Source: G965200765 sp965200765 (GTDB lineage Bacteria > Pseudomonadota > Gammaproteobacteria > Arenicellales > JAJDZL01). From it: 64,000 bases of DNA. Positions within the stretch are counted from its first letter, which is position 1. Each line of letters opens with the position of its first letter. Below are positions 33,671 through 43,165 of this stretch, piece by piece. The notes below the pieces were generated by a model, which saw only the letters and a program-made list of their open reading frames with translations, was not told the origin of the DNA and did no database searches. Location: contig OZ241380.1 of the NCBI GenBank assembly GCA_965200765.1, positions 1,364,001-1,428,000 of the forward strand, read 5' to 3'. The position numbers were made by a program, and so were the translations under genes.

Positions 33671-36600
33671 TTACTTGTTGGTACGGCGCATCTCGATATT
33701 CAGTCCAAGAGAACGAATTTCCTTGATCAGCACATTGAAGGATTCCGGTGTTTTCGCTTCCATGTGGTGTGTGCCATCAACGATATTTTCATAAATTTTT
33801 GCCCGTCCGGTCATATCGTCTGCCTTGACCGTCAAGATTTCCTGAAGCGTATAGGCAGCGCCGTAAGCTTCCAGTGCCCAGACTTCCATCTCTCCAAAAC
33901 GCTGTCCACCGAACATGGCCTTGCCGCCCAATGGTTGCTGAGTAATCAGACTATAAGGACCAGTTGACCGGGCATGCATCTTGTCATCCACCAGATGGCT
34001 CAATTTGAGCATGTACATGTAACCGATGGTTACCGACCGCTCGAATGGCTCGCCGTCGCATCCGTCATACAAAATGGCTTGTCCACTGGTCGGCAAACCG
34101 GCAAGCTCAAGCATGTCCTTGACTTCCTGCTCGGTTGCTCCGTCAAAAACCGGTGTCGAAATCGGCACGCCTTCGCGCAAGTTACTGCTGAATTCAGCAA
34201 GTTCCTGTTCGTTCAGTGACCGAATCAAATTCTTTTCCTCGGTAGAGGTGTAGAACTTGAACAGAAACTTTCTCATCTGGGCCGCGGTCGCGTGCGAATC
34301 AATCAGGTCGCCAATTTGCTTGCCCAATTCACGCGAAGCCCAGCCAAGGTGAGTTTCCAGAACCTGTCCGACATTCATACGGGACGGCACACCAAGCGGG
34401 TTCAGAATAATATCCACCGTCGTTCCGTCTTCCGTGTAAGGCATGTCTTCAATGGGAACAATTTTGGAAATCACCCCCTTGTTGCCATGCCGCCCGGCTA
34501 TTTTGTCACCAGGCTGCAGACGACGCTTGACAGCAACGAACACTTTCACACGTTTGAGTACGCCGACATTCAATTTGTCGCCGGCTTCAACTTTCATGCA
34601 CTTTTGCTCGAATTTTTCATCGTACGCTTCCTTGCGCTTTGCAATCTGCTCCCTAAGTTCTTCGACATTCAGAGCGACTTCCTGGTCCTTGACTTTGATT
34701 TCAAACCATTCTGCCCGCGTCAGCCCGTCAAGGTATTCCTGGGTAATCTCCGTTCCGGGCTCAAACTCACCTGGGCCGTGCAGGGCTATTTGACCGACCA
34801 GCAAATTGGCAATTCGACCAAATGCGGCATTTTCTTCAATTCGATACTGGTCATTACGGTCTTTCCCCAATCGTTCGATTTCCGCATCAATGTTCTCTTG
34901 CGCCCGTGCATCGCGTTCATTCTTCTTGGTATTGGTAAATACACGCACATCAATTACCGTTCCGGACATACCGGACGGCATTTTCAGTGAAGTATCTTTG
35001 ATATTCGATGCCTTGTCGCCGAAAATCGCCTGCAACAGTTTTTCTTGCGGAGACGGCTGATCGTCCTGCTTGGGCGAAACCTTGCCGACCAGAATATCTC
35101 CTGCCTTGACTTCTGCGCCTTTATAGACGATTCCCGACTCGTCCAGCTTGGCCAACTTTTCTTCGCTTTGGTTTGGAATATCGCGCGTGATTTCTTCATT
35201 GCCAGTCTTGGTGTCGCGGGCTTCAACCGACAATTCCTCGATGTGTACAGTCGTGTAAACCTCATCCTGCACCAGCCGTTCCGAAATGACGATGGAATCT
35301 TCAAAGTTGTAACCATTCCACGACATAAACGCGATAAGAACATTTCGACCCAGCGCCAGTTCGCCAAATTTGGTTGCGGGTCCATCTGCCAGAATATCGC
35401 CCTTCTGCAACTGGTCGCCCACCTTGACTAGCGGGCGCTGGTTGATGGTGGTGCTTTGATTTGAGCGACGGTACTTGATCAAATCATAGATATCCACGCC
35501 CAAATCGCCCCGGCCGGTTTCTTCTTCATTCACTCGCACAACTACCCGGCCGGCATCGACAGAATCAACAATTCCACCGCGCTTGGCCGGCAACGTTGCA
35601 CCAGATTCGACTCCGACAACTGATTCAATACCGGTGCCAATCAGCGGTGTTTCTGTTTGAATGGTTGGCACTGCCTGACGCTGCATGTTCGACCCCATCA
35701 ATGCGCGGTTTGCATCATCATGTTCAAGAAACGGAATCAACGCAGTTGCGATAGAAACAATTTGCGCCGGCGCGACATCCACAAAATCAATCTTGTCGGC
35801 TGTCGACAAGGTGAATTCATTGTTGTGCCGGCAAGGGATTAAATCTGCGGACAATTGCCCGTTGGTGCTACTCGCTGCACTGGATTGCGCAATGACATAA
35901 TCACCTTCTTCAATCGCAGAAAGATATTCAACTTCACCAGAAACCTTTTTACCGGCAACACGCCGGTACGGCGTCTCCAGAAATCCGTAATTGTTGATTC
36001 TGGTATACACGGCCAAGGAGTTGATCAGGCCGATATTCGGACCTTCCGGTGTTTCAATCGGACATACCCGACCGTAGTGAGTCGGATGCACATCACGCAC
36101 TTCGAAACCGGCCCGCTCGCGCGTCAAGCCGCCTGGACCAAGCGCTGTCACCCGTCGCTTGTGCGTCACTTCTGAAAGCGGGTTGGTTTGATCCATGAAT
36201 TGCGACAACTGGCTTGAACGGAAGAATTCCCGCACTACCGCAGACACAGGTTTTGCATTGATCAAATCTTGCGGTGTCAGGGTATCTATGTCGGTCTGGC
36301 TAAGTTGTTCCCGAACTGCGCGTTCCACCCGTGTCAGTCCCATGCGAAACTGATTTTCCACCAGTTCGCCGACAGTACGAACCCGCCGATTACCAAGATT
36401 GTCAATATCATCCACTTCGCCGCGTCCGTCTTTCAGGTCGATCAGCATTCGCAGCACATTGATAATGTCTTTTTCCGACAGTATGCCGGGACCCTCATTT
36501 GATTCGCGCCGCAGTTTGCGATTCAGTTTCATTCGCCCAACTTTCGACAGATCGTACTTGCCCTCTGTGAAAAACAGATTTTTGAACAAGTCGTCAGAGG

Positions 36601-37789
36601 CCTGGCGTGTGGGCGGGTCGCCGGGTCGCATAATCTTGTAGATTCGGTCCCGCGCGTCCTGCTCGCTCATCACAGGATCTACATCCAGCGTTTCGGCGAT
36701 ATACGGCCCGTAGTCGATTTCATTCGTATAGATGGTTTCAAATTGGTTGATGCCCGCTTTCTGAAGTGATTCAATCAAGGTTTCCAAATCGTTTTCCGTG
36801 AATTCCTGATTCACTTCCAGAACAATATTGCCGGTACTTTCTTCGGCATAATTCTTTGCACAACGCTGTTTTTTCAAATACTCGATTGGTACGCGCAATC
36901 GACGAATCCGCGCATCCTTGATGCGCCGAATGTCCCCTTGCAGTATTCGCTTGTCCTTCTCCACCAGCAATTTGCCGGAACTGTCTTTCAGATCAAAACT
37001 CAGCACTTGGCCGCGCAGACGCGTTGGGTCTTCCAAATGCAATGACAACTGTCCGCGTTTCGTAACGGTATAGGTGTTTGTCTGAAAGAATTTCTCGAGA
37101 ATCTGTTCATTTGACAGGCCCAGTGCTCTCAACAACAAAGTTGCGGGTTCTTTTTTGCGCCGGTCAATTCTCATGTACAAGTGATCACGCGCATCGAATT
37201 CAAAATCCAGCCATGCGCCCCAGTAAGGTATGATTCGGCAAGAAAACAGCAATTTGCCGGATGAATGTGTTTTCCCCCTGTCATGATCGAAAAACACCCC
37301 CGGCGAGCGATGCAACTGCGAGACCACAACGCGTTCCGTGCCATTGATAATAAACGACCCAGTTTCTGTCATCAGCGGCAAATCGCCAATATACACAGAA
37401 TCGTTTTCCTTGATTTCAATTGCCTTGCGAGGACCTTTTCTTTGCGAGGTTTCAGTCTTGTCGAAGAAGACCAGACGCAACGTCGCCCGTATTTGGGTTG
37501 TATAGGTCAGTCCGCGTTGACGACATTCGGCTTCATCAAATTCAGGCGTACCAAGCCGGTAGTGGTCAAACTGCAGCTCAACCGAACTGTTGGCACTAAC
37601 GATCGGAAAGGCTGAATTGAACGTCGCTTGCAATCCGATATCTTCCCGTTCATGCGGGTCGACATCTGCCTGCAAAAACTTCTGAAAGGAACTTTTCTGC
37701 AACTCAAGCAGATAAGGTACTTTCATGACATCTTTTCGCTTGCCGAAATTCTTTCGAATGCGTTTTTTATCAGTAAACTTGTAGGTCAT
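33671..37789 (-). CDS. rpoB: DNA-directed RNA polymerase beta subunit
   Basis: Catalytic RNA polymerase subunit, 1372 aa against 1342 in E. coli. The rifampicin region reads SSQLSQFMDQTNPLSEVTHKRR then VTALGPGG, so E. coli I530 and S531 correspond to V547 and T548 here and N518 to Thr; the D516 and H526 equivalents are unchanged. The C-terminal GGQRFGEMEVWALEAYGA block is normal. It is preceded by a 154-base palindrome-rich spacer after rplL. Confidence 0.97.
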   Translation of the reverse strand: MTYKFTDKKRIRKNFGKRKDVMKVPYLLELQKSSFQKFLQADVDPHEREDIGLQATFNSAFPIVSANSSVELQFDHYRLGTPEFDEAECRQRGLTYTTQIRATLRLVFFDKTETSQRKGPRKAIEIKENDSVYIGDLPLMTETGSFIINGTERVVVSQLHRSPGVFFDHDRGKTHSSGKLLFSCRIIPYWGAWLDFEFDARDHLYMRIDRRKKEPATLLLRALGLSNEQILEKFFQTNTYTVTKRGQLSLHLEDPTRLRGQVLSFDLKDSSGKLLVEKDKRILQGDIRRIKDARIRRLRVPIEYLKKQRCAKNYAEESTGNIVLEVNQEFTENDLETLIESLQKAGINQFETIYTNEIDYGPYIAETLDVDPVMSEQDARDRIYKIMRPGDPPTRQASDDLFKNLFFTEGKYDLSKVGRMKLNRKLRRESNEGPGILSEKDIINVLRMLIDLKDGRGEVDDIDNLGNRRVRTVGELVENQFRMGLTRVERAVREQLSQTDIDTLTPQDLINAKPVSAVVREFFRSSQLSQFMDQTNPLSEVTHKRRVTALGPGGLTRERAGFEVRDVHPTHYGRVCPIETPEGPNIGLINSLAVYTRINNYGFLETPYRRVAGKKVSGEVEYLSAIEEGDYVIAQSSAASSTNGQLSADLIPCRHNNEFTLSTADKIDFVDVAPAQIVSIATALIPFLEHDDANRALMGSNMQRQAVPTIQTETPLIGTGIESVVGVESGATLPAKRGGIVDSVDAGRVVVRVNEEETGRGDLGVDIYDLIKYRRSNQSTTINQRPLVKVGDQLQKGDILADGPATKFGELALGRNVLIAFMSWNGYNFEDSIVISERLVQDEVYTTVHIEELSVEARDTKTGNEEITRDIPNQSEEKLAKLDESGIVYKGAEVKAGDILVGKVSPKQDDQPSPQEKLLQAIFGDKASNIKDTSLKMPSGMSGTVIDVRVFTNTKKNERDARAQENIDAEIERLGKDRNDQYRIEENAAFGRIANLLVGQIALHGPGEFEPGTEITQEYLDGLTRAEWFEIKVKDQEVALNVEELREQIAKRKEAYDEKFEQKCMKVEAGDKLNVGVLKRVKVFVAVKRRLQPGDKIAGRHGNKGVISKIVPIEDMPYTEDGTTVDIILNPLGVPSRMNVGQVLETHLGWASRELGKQIGDLIDSHATAAQMRKFLFKFYTSTEEKNLIRSLNEQELAEFSSNLREGVPISTPVFDGATEQEVKDMLELAGLPTSGQAILYDGCDGEPFERSVTIGYMYMLKLSHLVDDKMHARSTGPYSLITQQPLGGKAMFGGQRFGEMEVWALEAYGAAYTLQEILTVKADDMTGRAKIYENIVDGTHHMEAKTPESFNVLIKEIRSLGLNIEMRRTNK

Positions 37790-37943
37790 CGTAAAATCAA
37801 GGTGTAAGGTAAAGCGTAGATTGATGTTTGCCTATGCGTACACAAGCATACGTCTTTTCCACTCGGGGAAAAGACGCAACATGTTGCAATTGCCGAATTG
37901 AGAATGGTACGTACGCCGTCAGATTTCATCCAGTACTGGATGA
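37790..37943 (-). promoter_or_regulatory. Structured rplL-rpoB intercistronic spacer
   Basis: 154 bases with no gene. It holds a 16-base palindrome CATCCAGTACTGGATG (37927-37942) just after the rplL stop, a 12-base palindrome GCAACATGTTGC (37876-37887), a perfect 10-bp stem CGTCTTTTCC/GGAAAAGACG (37851-37860 with 37867-37876) and a weaker TATGC/GCATA stem. In E. coli this spacer carries the rpoBC attenuator and an RNase III processing hairpin; the same job is inferred here. Confidence 0.6.
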
Positions 37944-38330
37944 TTACTTCACCTCTGCCGTGCCGCCCGCTTCTTCTATTTCCTTTAGCAATTCCTCTGC
38001 TTCGTCTTTGCCAAGACCTTCCTTGACGGCTACCGGTGCGCTTTCCACCATGTCTTTCGACTCTTTCAGACCTAGCCCGGTCGCACTGCGGACAACTTTG
38101 ATAACATTCACTTTCTTGTCACCAAAGCTGTTGAGAAATACTGTGAATTCTGATTGTTCTTCCGCTGCTGCACCGTCTTGTTCTGCGCCGCTAGCCGCCG
38201 GAGCAGCCGCCATTACCGGTGCGGCGGCAGAAACTCCGAATTTTTCCTCCATTTCCTTGATCAGTTCTGACAAATCAAGAACTGACATTTCGGAAATTGC
38301 TTCGATGATTTCCTGTCTGGAAATTGACAT
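37944..38330 (-). CDS. rplL: 50S ribosomal protein L7/L12
   Basis: Multicopy stalk protein that recruits and activates translational GTPases. 128 aa. The N-terminal dimerisation helix (DLSELIKEMEEKFGV), the Ala-rich hinge and the C-terminal domain with KVNVIKVVRSATGLGLKESKDMVE are in order. It follows rplJ with a 58-base gap and is followed by the structured spacer. Confidence 0.97.
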   Translation of the reverse strand: MSISRQEIIEAISEMSVLDLSELIKEMEEKFGVSAAAPVMAAAPAASGAEQDGAAAEEQSEFTVFLNSFGDKKVNVIKVVRSATGLGLKESKDMVESAPVAVKEGLGKDEAEELLKEIEEAGGTAEVK

Positions 38331-38388
38331 TATGGTTTTCCTCGTAAATTAGAAAATGAAACAAATATTTGTTGACTTAGATTCCGGT

Positions 38389-38910
38389 TCAAGACTCTTT
38401 CGAATCTCTGACCGCCGCCAGTGTGCGTACCAGCGTTGACGGAATCTGATGCAGAGTTGATACAAACTGCTGCATGGGTGCGTTCAGCGTGCCAAGCAAT
38501 TTGGCCAGCAATTCTTCTCGAGACGGCAAGGTTGCCAGAACTTTCAGATCATCAGGTGTCAATTCAACACCGTTCATGGCCCCGCACTGAATCTTGAAAT
38601 GCTCATGTGATTTCTCGAAATCGTCGAGCAATTTGGCCATTGCAACCGGATCCTCTGAAAGCGCAATAGCCAATGGCCCCAGAAACTGCTCCTTGAGGCA
38701 CTCATAATCGGTATTTTCGACCGCGCGCCGGGCAAGCGTATTTTTCATTACGCGAACCTGCACGTTTGCTTCCCGTGCACGGCGCCGCAGTTCACTCATG
38801 CCAGTCACATCCACGCCTCTGTATTCGGCCAGAATCAACAGATTGGATGCTTGAAATTTCTTGTGAATCTCATCAACAATCTGATGCTTGCGCTTCATGT
38901 TCTCGTTCAT
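38389..38910 (-). CDS. rplJ: 50S ribosomal protein L10
   Basis: Stalk base protein that holds the L7/L12 dimers; in E. coli the L10-L12 complex represses this operon. 173 aa against 165. The N-terminal rRNA-binding domain has LILAEYRGVDVTGMSELRRRARE and VRVMKNTLARRA motifs. The leader between rplA and rplJ is only 9 bases, much shorter than in E. coli, so the classic L10 leader does not fit there. Confidence 0.95.
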   Translation of the reverse strand: MNENMKRKHQIVDEIHKKFQASNLLILAEYRGVDVTGMSELRRRAREANVQVRVMKNTLARRAVENTDYECLKEQFLGPLAIALSEDPVAMAKLLDDFEKSHEHFKIQCGAMNGVELTPDDLKVLATLPSREELLAKLLGTLNAPMQQFVSTLHQIPSTLVRTLAAVRDSKES

Positions 38911-38919
38911 AAACGATTC

Positions 38920-39618
38920 CTAGATTTTTCCCAATTGAACTGCATCGACCTTGACTCCCGGTCCCATTGTGGTCGACAAAGTAACATTTTTAATATATTG
39001 GCCCTTTGCAGCCGCCGGTTGGGCACGCTTCAACGCCTTGACCAGCTCACTCAGGTTGTCCACCAACGCATTCGGGGCAAAAGACGCTTTGCCAATTTGG
39101 CAGTGAATGATGCCGTTTCGGTCCAGCTTGAAATCCACCTTGCCAGCTTTCGCCTCGCGGACTGCTTCAGCAATATCCGATCGCACGGTTCCGGTTTTTG
39201 GATTCGGCATCAAGCCACGAGGGCCAAGTACACGACCGATGGCGGCAACCATTTTCATCGCGTCCGGTTCGGCGATGCAAGCATCGAATTCAATTTTTCC
39301 TGATTTGACAGTTTCAATCAGATCTTCCAATCCGACAATATCTGCACCGGCTTCACGCGCTGCATCAGCATTCGGGCCAGAGGCAAACACTGCAACGCGA
39401 ATGGTCTTCCCCAGTCCGGCCGGAAGTAACGCAGAGCCGCGTACACTCTGGTCGGACTTTTTGGCATCAACCCCTAGCTTGATTGCTACATCGACAGTCT
39501 CGTCGAATTTTGCCGATGCGGTTTCTTTGACCAAATTGATTGCATCGTCCAAAGAGTAAATCGTTGTCAAATCAATCTTGCTTCTCATATCTGTGAAGCG
39601 CTTGCTTTGTTTAGCCAT
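38920..39618 (-). CDS. rplA: 50S ribosomal protein L1
   Basis: Forms the mobile L1 stalk over the E site and, in E. coli, represses the rplKA mRNA. 232 aa against 234. Motifs KLGVDAKKSDQSVRGSALLPAGLGK and GRVLGPRGLMPNPKTGTV are diagnostic. It starts 2 bases after the rplK stop. Confidence 0.97.
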   Translation of the reverse strand: MAKQSKRFTDMRSKIDLTTIYSLDDAINLVKETASAKFDETVDVAIKLGVDAKKSDQSVRGSALLPAGLGKTIRVAVFASGPNADAAREAGADIVGLEDLIETVKSGKIEFDACIAEPDAMKMVAAIGRVLGPRGLMPNPKTGTVRSDIAEAVREAKAGKVDFKLDRNGIIHCQIGKASFAPNALVDNLSELVKALKRAQPAAAKGQYIKNVTLSTTMGPGVKVDAVQLGKI

Positions 39619-39620
39619 GC

Positions 39621-40064
39621 CTATACTCCTTCGACTTCCAGGCCCATACTACGTGCACTGCCGGCAATGGTCGCAACCGCCTGCTCCATTTCGTAAGCAT
39701 TCAAATCCGGATTTTTCTGGTTCACAATATCTTCCAGCTGCTGTCGCGTGACCTTGCCCACTTTATCGCGATTCGGCTCGGCACTGCCTTTGTCAATTCC
39801 GGCCGCGCGCTTGAGCAGATAGGATGCTGGCGGCGACTTTGTAATATAGGTAAAACTTTTGTCCGCATACACAGTGATGATCACCGGAATTGGCATACCG
39901 GCTTCCAGAGACTGAGTTTCCGCGTTGAACGCCTTGCAAAAATCCATGATATTCAGTCCGTGCTGACCCAATGCCGGACCTACTGGAGGTCCTGGCTTCG
40001 CCTGCCCGGCCGGTACATGCAATTTGATGCTTGCATCAATTTTCTTGCCTGGTTGCACTGCCAT
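39621..40064 (-). CDS. rplK: 50S ribosomal protein L11
   Basis: Protein of the GTPase-associated centre that binds 23S helices 43-44 and is needed for RelA activation. 147 aa against 142. The proline-rich N-terminal turn AGQAKPGPPVGPALGQHGLNIMDFCKAFN is present around residues 19-47. It lies 33 bases after nusG. Confidence 0.97.
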   Translation of the reverse strand: MAVQPGKKIDASIKLHVPAGQAKPGPPVGPALGQHGLNIMDFCKAFNAETQSLEAGMPIPVIITVYADKSFTYITKSPPASYLLKRAAGIDKGSAEPNRDKVGKVTRQQLEDIVNQKNPDLNAYEMEQAVATIAGSARSMGLEVEGV

Positions 40065-40097
40065 GTTTCTAGTTCAATAATTTGATGTGTTACGATT

Positions 40098-40703
40098 CTA
40101 GCTGCTCTTGTCAACTTGATGAAAATCCAGTTCTACCGGAGTCGAGCGTCCAAAAATTGAAACAGACACCTGCAGTTTGTTCTTTTCATAATTGACGTCT
40201 TCGACGGTACCGTCGAAATCCTGAAACGGTCCTTCAATGACGCGGACAACTTCACCCGGTGCGAAGGAAAATTTGTGCCGCGGCTTCTGGGAGCTGTCTT
40301 GCATCTTGTCAAGAATGACCTGTGCTTCCTGATCTGAAATCGCAACAGGAGTTTCGCCGCCGATGAATCTAGCCACCTGAGGAATCTTGTTGACCAAGTG
40401 CCAAGTATCCGGATTCATTGCCATTTGCACAAAAACATAGCCCGGATAGAAATTTCTTACAGTGATCCGCTTTTGTCCATTGTTCCGAATTTCCAGAACA
40501 TCTTCAGTAGGAACAACTACTTCACCGAACTGGTCTTCCATTTCGTAGCGCTTGATATGCTCGCACAACGTCCGTTGCACGCGCATTTCATCGCCGGCAT
40601 AAGTATGCAGGACATACCATTTCTTGTCAGTGGTTTGCTCGGTCGCCCCGGGTTGATGCTCGGTTGGCGCAACTGGCTCGTTGACATTCGTCTCGTCAAT
40701 CAT
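40098..40703 (-). CDS. nusG: Transcription termination/antitermination protein NusG
   Basis: Spt5-family elongation factor linking RNA polymerase to Rho or to ribosomal S10. 201 aa against 181; the extra length is a low-complexity N-terminal region (Thr, Glu, Pro rich) before KKWYVLHTYAGDE. The NGN domain includes YPGYVFVQM and the C-terminal KOW domain reads FAPGEVVRVIEGPFQDFDG. One base separates it from secE. Confidence 0.96.
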   Translation of the reverse strand: MIDETNVNEPVAPTEHQPGATEQTTDKKWYVLHTYAGDEMRVQRTLCEHIKRYEMEDQFGEVVVPTEDVLEIRNNGQKRITVRNFYPGYVFVQMAMNPDTWHLVNKIPQVARFIGGETPVAISDQEAQVILDKMQDSSQKPRHKFSFAPGEVVRVIEGPFQDFDGTVEDVNYEKNKLQVSVSIFGRSTPVELDFHQVDKSS

Positions 40704-40704
40704 G

Positions 40705-41064
40705 CTATTCCCCGATGTTCAGCAACAAATCGTAGATGACCCAAAAAGAAATTGTGTCGAGCATCCACAAAAACAAACCGATCAGTATAACCAAAATGAT
40801 GACGATGATGGTACTTGTTATCGTATCGCGCTTGGTTGGCCATACCACGCGGCGAATCTCACCGCGCGCACCTTTTGCAAATTCCCAGGCGTTTTGCCCT
40901 TGTGTCGACATCAGTGCTACTGCCGCCGCAACGATCAGGCAGCCAATCAGCACACCGACGCGCAACAACTGCGACGGAGTTTCAAGCATGTAAAACGCCG
41001 CCAAACCAGTGACCAGAATGGCCACTGCACCAAGCAGTTTCAACTTGTCGGTAGTTTCTGTCAT
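40705..41064 (-). CDS. secE: Preprotein translocase subunit SecE (three-helix type)
   Basis: Clamp subunit of the SecYEG translocon. 119 aa from ATG 41064 (MTETTDKLK); a TTG at 41076 is in frame but weaker. Three hydrophobic helices are visible, the long form typical of gammaproteobacteria, and the conserved amphipathic helix with RGEIRRVVWPTKRDT precedes the last one. It sits between tRNA-Trp and nusG. Confidence 0.95.
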   Translation of the reverse strand: MTETTDKLKLLGAVAILVTGLAAFYMLETPSQLLRVGVLIGCLIVAAAVALMSTQGQNAWEFAKGARGEIRRVVWPTKRDTITSTIIVIILVILIGLFLWMLDTISFWVIYDLLLNIGE

Positions 41065-41092
41065 CAATAAATCCAAACTAATTGATCAAATG

Positions 41093-41169
<77 letters not shown>

Positions 41170-41200
41170 TTTTCTTGCTGCAAATCAATCGCTTCAGCTG

Positions 41201-42391
41201 CTACTTCAGGATTTTGGTAACCACGCCGGCACCGACAGTGCGACCACCTTCGCGGATCGCAAATCGCAAGCCGTCTTCCATCGCAATCGGACTAATCAAA
41301 CGGCCCGTCAAATGAACATTGTCGCCCGGCATCACCATCTCCACTTCCGCCGGCAACTCCACCGCTCCCGTCACATCTGTCGTGCGAAAATAAAACTGCG
41401 GTCGATAACCAGGAAAAAACGGCGTGTGACGACCGCCTTCCTTCTTCGACAACACATACACCTCCGCCTCGAAATCCGTATGCGGAGTAATCGACCCCGG
41501 CTTCGACAACACCTGTCCACGCTCCACCTCGTCCTTCTTCGTGCCACGCAGCAACACACCAACATTGTCGCCCGCACGACCCTCATCCAGCAACTTGCGA
41601 AACATCTCCACTCCCGTCGCAACCGTCTTCTCCGTGTCGCGAATCCCAACAATCTCAACTGTGTCGCCAACTTTTACGATGCCACGCTCCACACGACCTG
41701 TCACCACCGTGCCGCGACCCGAGATCGAAAACACATCCTCCACCGGCATCAGAAAATCTCCATCCACCGCACGCTCCGGTTGCGGAATATAACTGTCCAG
41801 CACATCCGACAACGCCAGCACCGAACCTATCCCGCGCTCGCCTTCGTCTCCTTCCAGAGCCTGCAACGCACTGCCAATCACCACCGGCGTGTCATCCCCG
41901 GGAAAATCATACTCGCTCAACACCTCCCGAACTTCCAGCTCCACCAACTCCAGAATCTCCTCGTCGTCCACCATGTCCGCCTTGTTCAAATACACCACGA
42001 TATACGGCACGCCCACCTGACGAGCCAACAGCACATGCTCGCGCGTCTGCGGCATCGGTCCATCCACCGCTGACACCACCAACACTGCGCCGTCCATCTG
42101 CGCCGCACCCGTGATCATGTTCTTCACATAATCCGCATGACCCGGACAATCCACATGCGCATAATGACGATTCTCCGTCTCATACTCCACATGCGCGGTC
42201 GCAATCGTAATCCCGCGCTCGCGCTCCTCCGGTGCATTGTCAATCTCGTCAAACGCCTTCGCCTCGCCGCCAAAACGCTCCGACAACACCTTCGTGACCG
42301 CCGCCGTCAACGTCGTCTTGCCATGATCCACATGACCAATCGTGCCGACATTCACATGCGGCTTCGTACGCTCAAACTTTTCCTTCGCCAC
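41201..42391 (-). CDS. tufB: Elongation factor Tu, copy B (GTG start)
   Basis: Second EF-Tu gene, 396 aa and identical in predicted protein to the copy at 24992. It starts with GTG 42391, and the identity extends some 14 bases upstream of the start. Within the gene the two copies are nearly identical; silent differences are more frequent near the 3' end. Position between tRNA-Thr(GGU) and tRNA-Trp is the classic tufB location. The two copies form direct repeats about 16.2 kb apart bracketing secE-nusG-rplKAJL-rpoBC-rpsLG-fusA, consistent with maintenance by gene conversion. Confidence 0.97.
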   Translation of the reverse strand: MAKEKFERTKPHVNVGTIGHVDHGKTTLTAAVTKVLSERFGGEAKAFDEIDNAPEERERGITIATAHVEYETENRHYAHVDCPGHADYVKNMITGAAQMDGAVLVVSAVDGPMPQTREHVLLARQVGVPYIVVYLNKADMVDDEEILELVELEVREVLSEYDFPGDDTPVVIGSALQALEGDEGERGIGSVLALSDVLDSYIPQPERAVDGDFLMPVEDVFSISGRGTVVTGRVERGIVKVGDTVEIVGIRDTEKTVATGVEMFRKLLDEGRAGDNVGVLLRGTKKDEVERGQVLSKPGSITPHTDFEAEVYVLSKKEGGRHTPFFPGYRPQFYFRTTDVTGAVELPAEVEMVMPGDNVHLTGRLISPIAMEDGLRFAIREGGRTVGAGVVTKILK

Positions 42392-42452
42392 CTGAATTTC
42401 CTCATAATAGTGAGTAAATTGAACAAAAATTAAATTGTGTGCACCGATGCAA

Positions 42453-42528
<76 letters not shown>

Positions 42529-42573
42529 CCTGATATCGTTCATCCAACCCAAGGGAACACCACTGCTCCAGAC

Positions 42574-42647
<74 letters not shown>

Positions 42648-42703
42648 ACATCATACAACGCAAATTATGGTCATCCCGTGTCATTGGTTCGATTCTCCAG
42701 CGG

Positions 42704-42785
42704 TGGAGGGGGGAGGATTCGAACCTCCGAAGGCTGAGCCAGCAGATTTACAGTCTGCCCCCTTTGGCCGCTCGGGAACCCCTCC
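42704..42785 (-). tRNA. tRNA-Tyr (anticodon GTA), CCA not fully encoded
   Basis: Class II tRNA with a long variable arm and the anticodon loop CTGTAAA. The acceptor GGAGGGG/CCCCTCC is followed by discriminator A and then CCG (42703-42701) instead of CCA, unlike the four neighbouring tRNAs. The final A must therefore be added or repaired after processing by tRNA nucleotidyltransferase. Position matches E. coli tyrU. Confidence 0.94.
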
Positions 42786-42906
42786 GGAGCAAATCCAATT
42801 TAATCTAACAAGTTTATAATGAATTTTTTGATCTGTCAAATAAATTTTTTGTTTGACGGTCAAATCTCAAATGAATTTCTGCTGAAAATTCAGATTCCTG
42901 TTGAAC

Positions 42907-42983
42907 TGGAGCCCGCAGAGGGATTCGAACCCACTACCTGTTGATTACAAATCAACTGCTCTGCCAAAATGAGCTATGCGGGC
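42907..42983 (-). tRNA. tRNA-Thr (anticodon TGT)
   Basis: 77 bases with encoded CCA. The anticodon loop is TTTGTAA and the acceptor stem GCCCGCA/TGCGGGC is fully paired. First gene of the tRNA-tufB transcription unit, as thrU in E. coli; its 5' end lies about 30 bases downstream of the expected transcription start. Confidence 0.96.
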
Positions 42984-43022
42984 AAATGAATAGCAATTTT
43001 GTTCATGCAGGGAATTCCAGAA

Positions 43023-43051
43023 ATTATAACAGCATGAAAATAGATTTTCAA
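43023..43051 (-). promoter_or_regulatory. Strong sigma70-type promoter for the tRNA-tufB unit
   Basis: Minus-strand TTGAAA (43051-43046), a 17-base spacer and a consensus TATAAT (43028-43023). An AT-rich upstream stretch (43052-43078) could act as an UP element. Placed 40 bases upstream of tRNA-Thr(UGU), it is the best promoter seen at the head of the supercluster. Confidence 0.82.
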
Positions 43052-43080
43052 AAATTTTGTTGTCGAATTGCAAAAAACAT

Positions 43081-43109
43081 TTGACGCGAGCGAGAAATTC
43101 AAGCAAAAT
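43081..43109 (+). promoter_or_regulatory. Candidate sigma70 promoter for the PhyH-family gene
   Basis: TTGACG (43081-43086), a 17-base spacer and CAAAAT (43104-43109), 57 bases before the ATG at 43166. It is back-to-back with the tRNA promoter, so the two could influence each other. Confidence 0.5.
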
Positions 43110-43165
43110 CATTGTTTTTACTCAACGAAACAGCATCTTTCTGTTTAAATTTTAATGTAACTGAC

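Noticed and set aside
41312..42073. 253-codon open frame antisense to tufB
   Set aside because: Arg/His/Leu-rich sequence produced by tuf codon bias; a parallel frame exists in the other tuf copy, and both tuf proteins are conserved.
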